Below are positions 45,973 to 57,800 of a DNA stretch of 64,000 nt, piece by piece. A program made the position numbers and the translations under genes. The stretch comes from Dioscorea cayenensis subsp. rotundata (lineage: Eukaryota; Streptophyta; Magnoliopsida; Dioscoreales; Dioscoreaceae). The notes under the pieces were generated by a model that did no database searches, was not told the DNA's origin, and saw nothing but the letters and a program-made list of their open reading frames with translations. Numbering within the stretch: the first letter of the stretch is position 1; each line of letters begins with the position of its first letter. Location of the stretch: the NCBI RefSeq assembly GCF_009730915.1, contig NC_052479.1:27467610-27531609 (forward strand), given 5' to 3'.

Positions 45973-46110
45973 ATAGAGGAATCAACGAATCACAAGTTCA
46001 AAATTCATTAATACCATATCAAGGGAATAATAGTATTCAAAATAGAGGAATTAGTGAAGCACAAGTTCAAAATTCATTAATCCTATATCAAGAAAATAAC
46101 AATACTATTC
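45973..46110 (+). repeat. In-frame 69-bp tandem duplication in the ASG1-like first exon
   Basis: Two 23-codon units, each containing NRGI(N/S)E(S/A)QVQNSLI and YQ(G/E)NN. The length is a multiple of three, so the frame is kept. Confidence 0.85.
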
Positions 46111-48531
46111 AAGTTGAATGCAATGACACAAAAAATCAACTTGAGAACACCAAAGCTTCACACGTGCCAGCATTGAAACTCAAGATTGGTTCTTGGGAGG
46201 CGAGTTCTATTACTCTTATTTATCTTTCATATAAATAAATTCACCTTTCTTTGATATATACATACATATATATATATATATATATAGAATTTATTTATTA
46301 GGTACGTATTTAACTTTCTAAAATCCATGAATGTTTGAGAGTAAGCTTTAAATCATAATTTAACGATTGCTATTTATAAAAGTGGTATGCAAAGTTTACT
46401 ATTAACTATTGTGGTGCTACATCGTCAAATGCTATTAAGCACTGTGAGATATTGTCAACTACTGTTAGTTAATGTGCATGAATGAACAGTGTTGTTAGAT
46501 GCAAATCTAACCACTAATCTGGGAAGACCCCTAGAGGATGTGCCCATATATATATATATAGGTCTTTTACCCATTGGTTTTCTAGAAAGGGTGAGAGCCA
46601 TGGCTATGGAAAGATAGACCTTTCTATTAAAATTAACTCAAATGATTATCTTTTTTATGTTAAAATTAGATTTCATTATCAACTAGTGTTGGTCCAAACA
46701 ATAGATTCTTGAATTGCTTAAGCAAGTAATTTTGAGTTTGATTTTTGTATATGTAAAAAACACTCATTGACAGAGGTTTATCTCTTATAAGCTTCCTAGT
46801 ATCTCACCCTAAAAGCCTAGTTAAAAAAAAATACATTATTAACAATTTATATTTTTTTTTTATAAAAAAGGAAAGCAAAACCTAAAATACTCTTTTGCCT
46901 ATCATTATTCTTTTGAACATTATTATCATTTTAAATTAAGCTAGAGGTCCATACTTAAAAAATTCTAATTAGTTTTTTTTTAATTCTTTTTATTGTGACA
47001 TTTTATTCAGAAAGAAACAACAAGTGATGGTGAGGTTAGATTATTAGCAAAATTTTATTATTTGAAGAAAAGAATCATTTGGGAAATATTAGAAATCAAG
47101 GTGGGCAGGAAGAGGAAGGTAGAGATGAGATTTGATGATATTTTAAACATGAGAGCAAATTTCATGGAAGGAAGAACAAGTATTCTCAGAGTTGAGGTTT
47201 GTCCATGAATTACCAAACCTTTTCAATATTTATTATACATATGTATATATGTTTTTTTAAGCTAAAGTTTATGTCAAATTATGTGATATTATTAGCTAAA
47301 AAGAGTTCCTGAGATGGGTATTGAAAAAGATCCTGAACGTGGCAAACATACTATTTGGATTCGAGAAGAGGATTTCACTAGAGGCCAAGCACATGTGAAC
47401 ATGTAAGTAATAGTTCGACATCGATATATATATATGGAAAATTTCATTAAAAAAAAATCTTGTGACTTCCCAGTTTTACGAAATAAGAATAGAATTTTTT
47501 TTTTCATTTTAAACCTATGTGATTTTTTTATATAACAAGAAAAGAAAAAACAGTTGATGGTGTTAACTCGTCCTTATTTGGCAGGGGTAAAATTGTCCAT
47601 CCTGATAAAAATATGCCACATGGCATAAAAACAACATAATTTTCAAACATGATTTCCTTTGTTTTTGTGATTTTAGGTTTATTTTGTTTTCTTAATTAAA
47701 TTTTGGGAGAAATTAATAGGAAAAAAATTATACCATATGAGCACGCTTTTTAATGAAATGACAATTTTGCCCAATTAAATAAGTAGAAATTAACAACATT
47801 AATGGTTTTTTTTGTTAGCTAGAGAAACTACATAATTTAAAAACGGAAAAAAAACCTTCTCCGCAATGACTGTGGAAATAACTATATTTTTTTATAAAAT
47901 ATGTATAAGTCACGTGTTAGGGGTATCAACAAGTATGAAGTTAATTCCTCAATGCATTTATGGGCTCACTCCACGTGAGTTGAGCTTCAAATCTTTTTAG
48001 ACATGGACACAAGCGGCCTATGTAGGGGAGTCATTGGCAGTAAACCAAGATGTGATTGGCCGATATTGATAATTAAATAAATGTTTGTTTGATTAATTTG
48101 TGTGCTTTATTGTTTTAGGATTCATGATGTTGAGTTTGAAGAAGGAATCTTGGAGCAGCACTATGAAAAACTTTTGATTGTTGAGCCTCGATTCCGTGGG
48201 ATCACTCAATTAAATTCATCATCTCAACATTTTAATTCATCCATGGAAGGTAAATTTATTTCATTAACATTTTAATTCAAATTTTTGTTTTAATTTTTTT
48301 TTTCTTGATGTTAATTAATCCTTATTTGAACAAAGGTTCAGCCTTCAAACCGATAAGGAATGATGTTGGAAGCTTAGCAAATCATGCCAATTTCAACAAT
48401 TCAGGTATTAATCCAACAAACTACATTGGAAAGTTAGCAATTAATATCAATTGTGAAAGGGCCTTTGGTCCAATTGCACTGATCCTACTATGAAAAACTT
48501 TATTTGAGGGACCCTCATTGCTAGAGTTCAA

Positions 48532-48690
48532 AATACACTAGATGTAGTGGTATCAAAGGGTTTTCGACTGTGAGTGCGGTCCTATAGCCCAATTCCCTTA
48601 CCAACTAGGTGAGGGTGCATGGACTCAACGATTAGTTCTCGGCTGTGTGCATGCCTCTACATGTGGTTGTCATGTTTGTCAAAATAACAA
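48532..48690 (+). mobile_element. Possible SINE in an intron of the ASG1-like locus
   Basis: GATGTAGTGGTATCAAAGG resembles an A-box start; the segment ends in an (AAT)n tract. It is more GC-rich than the surrounding intron. No second copy is seen in the window. Confidence 0.3.
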
Positions 48691-49751
48691 TAATAATAAT
48701 ATCAATTTCTGGGATTTAAATATTAAACCAATAATGACTACTCCCTCTTGTCTAAACTAACTGTCACTTTAAATATTTTCATTTTGTTTCAAATTAGTTA
48801 TCTACCAATTATAAGACTTCTATAAATGTTAATTATGATTTTTCCAATTTTATCCATCTTATTTAAAAAAGTTTATTTAAAAAGAGTGTATACTAATTGT
48901 ATACTAATGGGAGTAAATAATCCCAACACAAGGGTAAAATTGTTCTATAATACTAATTTTTTTTAAAAAAATTTAGGAATTTTAATAGCCCTCTAAATCT
49001 TTGTGCAAAAGCCTAAAATATAACATATAATAATTTTGACTAAAGGGAGTTATAATTTTATATTTTTCAAATCTTCATTTCGTCAACAATGTTAAGATAG
49101 ATAACATATGAAATCTTTGTTTAAATGCAGTTGTAAATGCCCAACTAATCAATAGATTTGGATCTTTTGATGATCAAAGACAACTAATTAATGAGTTTGC
49201 ATCTATCCAAGAGACTCTGACAAATAATGAATTACATTTTGGATTAAGTGAAGGTGCAAGAGCAGAAATAACTGAAAATAACTCGCAACTAGTGAACGGT
49301 AACTATATTTTTTATTTTATTTTTTATCTTTAATGCATTGACAATATTGATAAATCTAATTAATGAAATTTCTGTTTAAATGCAACTCTAAACATTCAAC
49401 CAAGTAACAATTTTATAAATTTTGATGAGACTTCGACATATAACAGATTGCACGACGGAGCAAATGAAATTGTAAAAGGGACAAATTGTCCAAAATGTAG
49501 ATTTTCAAAAGATGGAGAATCTCATAAATAATAATAACTCAAGGCATTTTCAAGATGAGAATAATAACAACCCCTCTTCCAACTAATGAGGAACTTCAAG
49601 ATATATATAAGGATAATGACTTTACTACTATAAATTGGTCATTTGATGATGTTGATTTTCCTCCAATGTAATTTTTTTTTTTCTAAACAAATATTGTTAT
49701 TTTTATAGGATAAATTTAAATTTTAATATATTGATATTTGATGATTAAGAG

Positions 49752-49886
49752 ATGGGTGAGAAGATGATGGTGAAGAAGAAGAAGAAAACAACAATGAGGG
49801 GACGTGCATGGAGATTAATACGTATAGCATTGATATGGGCTAGAAAAGGTGGTGCATTCAAGCAAAGTCTTCTTCTTTCTCTTTAA
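49752..49886 (+). CDS. 44-residue basic protein, or truncated N-terminus of a plant DUF761-type protein
   Basis: A short open frame begins MGEKMMVKKKKK, then RGRAWRLIRIALIWARKGG, and stops after QSLLLSL. The WRL.RIAL.WARKGG pattern is, as far as I recall, typical of the start of a family of small plant proteins (ACRE146/DUF761-like), which normally continue for a further 100 or more residues. Here a TAA cuts it. It follows the ASG1-like locus by 80 bp with no obvious shared promoter. It could be a fragment of a lost gene or a microprotein. Confidence 0.35.
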   Translation: MGEKMMVKKKKKTTMRGRAWRLIRIALIWARKGGAFKQSLLLSL

Positions 49887-50076
49887 AAAATGACGTGGTC
49901 ACCAAAAAAATTTTACCCGTAGATTTTTTTTTAAAATATATGTGAGAAAAGCAAATGGCGCGGAGATGAGCACGTGAGAGGAACGCCTCCATCGAATCGT
50001 CTTCTCACCTGCGTGAGACGTGATATATATGTTTTTTTTTTAAGAGTAAAAGCTAAAAAAAGTATTTTAAAATAAG

Positions 50077-50109
<33 letters not shown>

Positions 50110-50949
50110 TTAAAACAAGATTAATATTAGTATTATGTATTACCTTGGTTCTGTTTATGAAGTTTTTTTTAACTTATATTAAAAAAAAAATTAAAATTAA
50201 ATATATCGAAAACTTGCAGCAGTAGAATAATAAAACTAAATCCATGCAAAATAACATTTGCTTATATACTCCCTAAAACTTATTTATATTTATTTATATA
50301 TCTCCGACCAACTATATTAATAAAAATTCATATATATATATATATATGAACATTTTTTTAATTAAAAAATAGATTTTTAAACCAAAGTGAGAAACTAAGA
50401 ACAAAACTCAAATTTGTAAGTTTTGCTTAAGAAAAATTTATATCATTTTTGTTGCCACTTGCTGTAGTATTTATTTCCATTATTGTTAGCATTTAAATCT
50501 AATATTTTCTCTTCGGTTTCATAACCTTTAAATTTTTTATTTCGAACAAAAAACACCTATTACCAATAAATCGAGCAATTTAATTAATTTTGTATATTTT
50601 AATCTACTACCAAGTCTACCATTACTTTTAACATAAAAATAAATATAAATGATTGGATATTATTTTCAACTGACATAAATAATTTTTGAAGTTATTAAAA
50701 TCCAAAAAAAATATTTTTCAATATTTTTAATCCAAAATAATTTGTGAAATATCTGCTTTACTCCTACCGGAGAGATGAATTAGAAATTTATTTAGAACTT
50801 GAAAAAAAAAAAATTATTTAAGCAGGATCATGCGATAATTTCACATTATCAGGGACTGATGGGGCGTTCGTCTTCTATTTGTGAAAAAAAATTATCAGGG
50901 ACTAATGAGTAATTTACATTTTTTTATTAATTATTTAATTCCCAAATCG
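49887..50949. other. Non-coding AT-rich DNA
   Basis: Holds a (TTA)n microsatellite at about 50078-50110 and an (AT)n run near 50333-50347. No gene supported. Confidence 0.5.
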
Positions 50950-51892
50950 TAATTTAGTGACTATGATTCGCAAAGTTAGGGCACACTCTTTGGAGGTTTC
51001 GAAAGCCCATCCAGCTTCACCGAACCCTTCTCACTGCTCGATAGCACAGGGTTGCTCCCCGCCGGCGAGTCCCAACGGCCGGCGACGATCTCACCGTGGT
51101 CCCTCGCCGTTTCCTCCGTGGCAAGAGCTCTGTTTGGTCTTCGTTTTCGTTCCAAACTTCTGTATTTAGCTGCAGGTCGGCCCATCATTCTTTTTTCTAG
51201 GGTTTGCCCTTCCTTCTTGTTTGGAATCAGGGTTTCCTTTAGTTCATGCAATTTTAAAGTTTATATGTGTTTTTCTTTGTCGATTTGTTCTTGTGATTTG
51301 CTGAGTTTTGAATGGATGTTGGTAGTATGTTATTGTTGTCGCATTTGTTTGAAGTTTTCGTTTTTATATGGCTTGGTTTAAGTCGTTCTAGCATGATTAG
51401 TTAAGAGAATTTTATGGAGAAACTGGTTAATTCAGGATTCTTGAGTGTTTTCATTTGGTTTGGTTGTTCTTGATTGATTCTGATTTTTTGTTGTTGTAAA
51501 TTGATTATTCGTATTCCAAAATCAGGATGTTGGATTTGTTTTGGACTTTTGATTTTTCGGATTATTTATTTATTTATTTATTTTATGTCAATGCGTCACA
51601 TAAGAACAACTTTGAGTTTCTATTTGAAGTTTGTTTGCTCTGAACACATATGTGTCACGTTTTTCAGTCAATAATCTTGGCAATGACAACTCTATAAAAC
51701 TGGTATTTTTCTGATACAATCACTGTGAAATCTGAGACTATATTGCTGTCAAGTTTATACTTTCTAGTCTTTTGACTGTTAAGATGAGCGGGAATTGCTA
51801 TATCTCTCTGGAATGTCTATCATTGTCTGTTGTCACTACAAATATCCACAAATCCCTTATGGTTTGTTTTTCCTGTTTTGTTACAGGCAACT
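50950..51892 (+). other. Probable 5' leader exon and leader intron of PRP40C
   Basis: A GC-richer island at about 50950-51175 looks like a first, non-coding exon ending near GCTGCAG|GTCGGC. The T-rich 51180-51886 would be a leader intron, with TTACAG at 51881-51886 directly before the coding exon. A 70-codon plus frame at 50957 and a 91-codon minus frame in the same island have no recognisable domain. Confidence 0.4.
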
Positions 51893-54800
51893 ATGTCATC
51901 ACCGCGTTTATTAGCACAGGAAACACAAGTTTCAGCTCCAGGGGATTCAGTGCAACAGCAAGTTTCAGAATCACCAGTTGGAGGGACACCTGCTGGTTGC
52001 TTAAATCCAGTTTCTGCTTCTTCAATATCAGTTTCACCTGCTTGTGGTCCAGCCACTGATGGCGTCACTCCGTCTACATCGTTCCCTTGTGCAGTTAATG
52101 GGCTATCAACAGCAGTCTCTGGTTCAGCTACCCCTGCTTCTAGTTTGCCTAATCCAATAGGAACACCCCATGGAACTGTAAATGAACCATGGAAAGAACC
52201 TATTTGTGCAAATTTGCTTACTCCACCTGGTTATGTTGTCTCTTCATCTTCATTTTCTTATGGTGCACCTCCACCATTTAATTCTGCCTCAGGAAGTACG
52301 CAACAGTCCTCTATCAATCCTGTTAGTTTTCACTTTCCTTCTCTGCTCTCATGTGCTCCCTTTCCTCAAATGTATATTATGATGCTTGAACATGGTGTTT
52401 TTTGTGATTCATGCAGGCTCTAAAGTTGACTCCATCTGTACCTGCAGCAGCTCTTCAACCTCCAGTCCCTGGGCATTCTTTTGGAAACAGGCCATCCTTT
52501 TCCTATAATGTAGTTTCACAAGCTAATGTTGGCTCTGCATCTGGTCAGCAGTTTCAACCTGCCATTGTAATTATCATGGTCTTTTCTTAGTTTTAGTTTG
52601 GTACAGTATCATATATGTTTCAATAGCTAAGCATGCCCTTCAAAGTTATTCGAAGTTAGTCAAGTAATTATTTTTTGCTTTAATCTTCAGGCAACAAATT
52701 TATCTCCCTTGCCAAGCGGGAAATTTACTCCAGCAATGACTGCTGCATCCTTGCAACCTCCGGTTCCTGGGCAACTTATGCGACCTCATTCAAGTGTTCT
52801 TGGAACAACTGCACCCAATCCCTCACCTCAGATGCGAATGCCTTATCCTATCTCTAAAGGGCATGCACCAACGCCAATGAGTTATTCTTTTGGTGGGACC
52901 TCCCGACCACCAACCCTAGGAGCTCCTGATGTATTTGCCCACAAGTCGGTATGTTCATCACTGCATCATGCATGATACAATTCTAAATGTTTTGGGTGTA
53001 ATAAATGATTTTATGTTCTATTGGATTGATACAGAGTACCTCAGATACTGCTGTACCTGAAGGTGGTACTGGTTCAGCAACATCCCTTGGTTCTCAGTCC
53101 ACGGAGTCATCTGCTACTTTAGCCTCTAGCTCTGTTATGCCCTCAGCTGCTGGTCCTAGCATGAACCACCCCCCTACACTGCCGCCAATGGCCTCATCTT
53201 TTCCTGTGCATTCTGGGACAGCAGGCCAACTAGGTGTAGCTAATGCAATGGCATTCTCTCCTAATGGTACAACAGCATGGTCAAGCATGGGTTCTTCTCC
53301 ATCTTTTGGGTCCGTGGTGCCATCTCATGCCCCTGTACCTCCAAATCCTGCTCCTACTCAAATTGCACAAAATGTGCAGCAAAATTATCCACCTTATGCC
53401 TCATTGCCTGCTAGTGGTCCATCCCCTCAGGCGCCTTGGTTGCATCCCCCATTTCAGGGTGGCATGCAGCATGCTCCATTTGTACCATACCCTGGAGTTG
53501 CCCCTAGTTCTTTTCCTCAACCAGCTCGTAGCATGCCTTTTCCGTCAGGTTCATCACCGATTGTTCAGCCACCTGGTGTTTCGAGTGCAGCAGCTCATGG
53601 AGGAACAATTCCATTTAACCCAGCATCTTCCCAAACCGGGGTTAATTTGGGTGCGGCATTACTTTATCCAGTTAGATGTATGATTGTGATTCTTGTTTGC
53701 CAAATGATTAAAAAAGGTGACTGTAATTTTTCTCTGCCTGACAGAGCATGAAAGACAAGGCAGTGAACTGTCTATGGGAGGAGGAATTCCCAAGAATGAA
53801 GAGGTAGATGCATGGACAGTACACAAGACGGAGGCTGGTACCTTATATTACTATAATCGTCTCACCGGAAAGTCAACATATGAAAAGCCTTTGAACTTCA
53901 AGGGGGAGGTACTTGTAAAGAGAGTTGATTGTGAAACTCTTGTAATTTTGATTCTGCAGTGTTTTTTATTCTAATAGATATTTTTTCCTTCTCTTTACTC
54001 ATGTAGCCCAAAAAAGCGAATGATCAGCCAACGCCTGCCTCTTGGTATGTATTTCTTCTCTTAACTGCACATGACCATAATTTAAAAGGTAACTTATACC
54101 ATCTATTATCTATCTATGACTTTCATGATGCAGCTGGATCATGTTATAGGTAGACCCATATCATAGGTCATAACAATTGCCCCTGCACGATTTATTAGAT
54201 ATAGCTGTATGACCAGTGTCAAACTGAATATATACTGCATTTGGATTTATCCGCATTAATTCTTGTGGAACTCATCTCATTCACCAGTCTGGCACAACTG
54301 GACCCTCTATTAGCAGCCAACCTCCTTATCTTGAAGCCGTAGTGCAGGGATCCAAATGTGGTTGTGGCATTTATGCATAGTTTGTTTATGTTATCCTAGC
54401 ACGTACCTGGTTTATGCAGTGATTCTGTATTTGAACGAGTTGCATGTTTCTGTGGGTTATTTCTATTTGAAAAGGTAATGCCCTTGTAGGATTGTTACCT
54501 TCTTCACTTTAAAAATTGTTCTATTGTAGGTCAACTTAGGTTTAAATGCAAGCAATCTACTTCAACTGAAATTTCCAATTGAATACTCAAATCCTGAAAG
54601 AAACTATAGAAACATTATTGAGGGTATGGGTAAGTGTTTTTTAAAAGTTTATGGAAGTACTTTTAGCACAAGCATTTTCCCTAGAAAGTCTAGTGGTTTT
54701 GCATTTAGATGAGTTATTATAAGAACACTTGTTGCATCTGAAAAAAATCTGAAAGGCATTTTGGTATGAAAGTTAGATCCAACTTCTTTTTTAAAACTCC

Positions 54801-57800
54801 TATAAGCATTTTTTAGTTTTTTCCAGAAACAGTTCTTTTCCCTGCTTATGCCTATTTTTCATAAGCTAATCCAAAGATCCTTAAATTGCTTCAGAAGTGC
54901 TTCTTTTATTAAAAAAAAAAAAAAGAAAAATGATCCAAACAGGCCCCATATCTTGATCTTTAACCTCATTACATGTTTCACTTTCTTTTCTTTATTGTTC
55001 CATATACTTGATTACATTTGTTATACAAGAAGTGCACAATTCTGCTAGAATCTATATTGTTTCACTCACTATTTGGTACAGTCATATCTATATGCAGCTT
55101 TTCTCTCATTTTTCACATTATGTGATATCAGCAGCCTTGCTGAGTTTGTTTATGAATATTTAAGACCAACAACATAAAAATGAGGATGCTTGACCTTTTT
55201 TGGTGCTTGCACTAGTTCCAAAATTTGAAATTACTTCTAGTTATAAACATCCTGTGCCTATATATTTCAATCGATCATTAAGTTCACTGTTTGTTGTTGC
55301 CAAAGCTTTTTCTTACATGTGTGCTTTAGTCATTAATGATTAAACACCAATATTCATGGTAGTTGCATTAAAATTATAGCCATCATAATTACTTGCCTTG
55401 CTGTAATTATCATATTGAGTTTTATGGAAATATAAATATTTTGTTTTCTTTCTCAGGGAGAAGTTAGACGGTACTGACTGGACATTGGTTACGACAAATG
55501 ATGGGAAGAAGTATTATTATGACACCAAGAACAAGGTACTTGTAATGAACTTGTCCCAAATGAATTGATACAAACTAATATTTGTGCCATTTGGATTGAC
55601 TGGAATTTTGTGTTGTAATTGTAATTATTCAGTTGAAACTTACTTCTTGCTTTGGTGTTAGTTATGATTTGTTCAGTGGCATGATTATATTTTATCCTCC
55701 ATGTTCAACATAGGCATGCCTTTTTATTTTGCTTGAGTATATGTGTTCAGCATTTTCCATAATTACATGATGTGAGTCCACAGGATCTAATGGGTGGTTC
55801 ATATATTTTAAGCTATCAAAAGTTTAGTAGAATGTAACTATTATTCTGTGGCCATGAAATTTTTGTGGATATAGTTATCACTATCTGATTGCCTCAACGA
55901 TCGCTAAAGTGGTGGTTCCAATTTCAGGTTAGCAGCTGGCAACTTCCAGCAGAAGTTGCAGAGTTGAGAAGGAATCAAGATAACGTTTCCTTGAAAGGAA
56001 ATGCATCTCCTGTGCAAAATGTGAGCCTTGGATCAGATAAGGGATCTACACCGGTGAGTTTGAGTGCCCCTGCTTTGCAAACCGGTGGTCGTGATTCTTT
56101 GGTTCTTCGGACTTCTGCTGCACCTGTTTCTTCATCTGCTCTTGATTTGATCAAGAAGAAGCTGCAGGATGCTGGTTCTCCAGCTGCATGCCCACCTCTT
56201 CCTGCTGCTTCTGGTCCTTCTGCCTCTGACTTAAATGGCTCAAGAGTAGTTGAAGCTACAGTTAAGGGAGCACAAAGCACTGCCAGTAAAGATAAAGTAA
56301 AAGATGCAAATGTTGATGACAATGGGTCAGATTCCTTATCTGATTCAGATGTGGAAAGTGGACCCAGTAAGGAAGAGTGCATTATTCAGTTCAAGGTAAT
56401 AGGCATCACTCAAGAATATGTAGCTCTCTGAATTAAGTTCAGCTGATGGTATAATTCAGTCCTCTTGATTGTTTGACCATTGATGTTGGGTACTTTTGCA
56501 ATAATGTTGTTTTTCTATAGTAGGTTTTATATTTCTGACATTTCTACTGGTTCTAAATGAATCTTTTCATTCTTAAATTTGAAGGAAATGCTTAAAGAAC
56601 GAGGAATAGCACCTTTCTCAAAATGGGACAAAGAATTGCCAAAGATAGTCTTCGATCCACGCTTTAAGGTTTGTTGAGTCTAAAGATTATGAATTTTGGG
56701 CCTTTCCTACCACAACTCCATGGTGCAGGTGTGTTTGTCTTAAATGTATACTTTTTGACATGGTGAACTTTTTCTTCTATTGTTTGTTCAGTAATGTGTT
56801 TTGTGATGCTATGATTTTTGGCACTGATTTTCCATTAGGCATCTGGTATGTTTGTTATGATCTATGAATAAATAAGAAATTTCTACATTATCAACAAAGT
56901 ACATTTGATAAATGATGACCATAAATGTTACTAGGGGATGAAGGAAGGTGGTTCGTTCTTCGTGAATTGCAGGGCATTGTCATCTAGATTGACATTGTGT
57001 CTTTCAAAATATTTCTTAGTAGAAACAATGCATGTTTTTTATGTTGTGCACTAGGTATTAACTTGATTGGTTTATCCACTGGTTATATTTTTTGCTCCCA
57101 ACTTATTATTAGGGTTGTAAATGAACTATTTTGTTATAAATTGCTATACATTCTTACTAAGCATATAGAACAAAATTTAACTCTATTTTAATGCTGTTTA
57201 TTGCCTCTCCCTAGAAATTTTCGTTCCTTTCATCTGGATTGGGATTGGTGGTATGACAATGTGACACAAGCATAGTTTCTATGAAGTTATTATATGCAAA
57301 TGTCATGCATCTTGGGGGCATTATCTGAATTATGGAAGTTGAGAATAAAATTGAAACTAAAATAAAATTTGCCAGCTAGGTATGGTAAGGTACTAGATTG
57401 CTTTGTGGTTTCCTGGCTGTGGCTATAGTCTAGTAAGACACTTAGGTCAATACAAACCACAATATAGTTGATCAACGTTGCTGATTTTGATTGGTCTCAA
57501 CCTCATTGTGTCACAAGTTAGAACTCCTTTTATATGATTCAGATGATTGTGCTTTGATTGAGAATTTATGGTCTACTTTGAATTGGTTACCGTCATCTTT
57601 TTATTGAACTATGCAATTTGGAACATGATCACATGTTCTTTAAGATGTTTACTGGTCCTTATCTGATCTTCTTACTTGGATGGCTACTTGTGTAGGCTGT
57701 TCCAGGTTATTCTACTAGGAGGGCCTTATTTGAACAGTTTGTCCGCACACGAGCTGAAGAAGTTCGCAAGGAAGAACGTGCAGCTCAAAAGGCTGCTATA

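Larger units (their letters stand above)
45867..49671 (+). pseudogene. ASG1-like protein (TRF2/HOY1 PH-like domain), probably degenerate
   Basis: Resembles the plant family of Arabidopsis ASG1 (ALTERED SEED GERMINATION 1), nuclear proteins of uncertain biochemical role with a PH-like domain. Exon-like blocks: 45867-46199 (PIGLSLGDDETFL; LKLKIGSWE), 47011-47196 (GEVRLLAKFYYLKKRIIWEIL; VEMRFDDILNMRANF), about 47304-47402 (ERGKHTIWIREEDFTRGQA), 48119-48249 (FEEGILEQHYEKLL; EPRF), 48336-48404, 49131-49298 and about 49386-49671. Problems: TGA at codon 13 (45903-45905), a GC and not GT donor after 46199, loss of frame into block 3, AA and not AG before the last block, and stops near 49530. A divergent functional gene with different splicing is possible; a decaying copy is likelier. 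Confidence 0.6.

Noticed and set aside
50976..51251. Minus-strand 91-codon frame
   Set aside because: It lies antisense to the probable PRP40C leader exon, with no domain; most likely a by-product of the GC-rich island.
53243..53683. 146-codon frame overlapping PRP40C exon 5
   Set aside because: It is a shadow in another frame of the Pro/Ser-rich exon, which is the in-frame reading.
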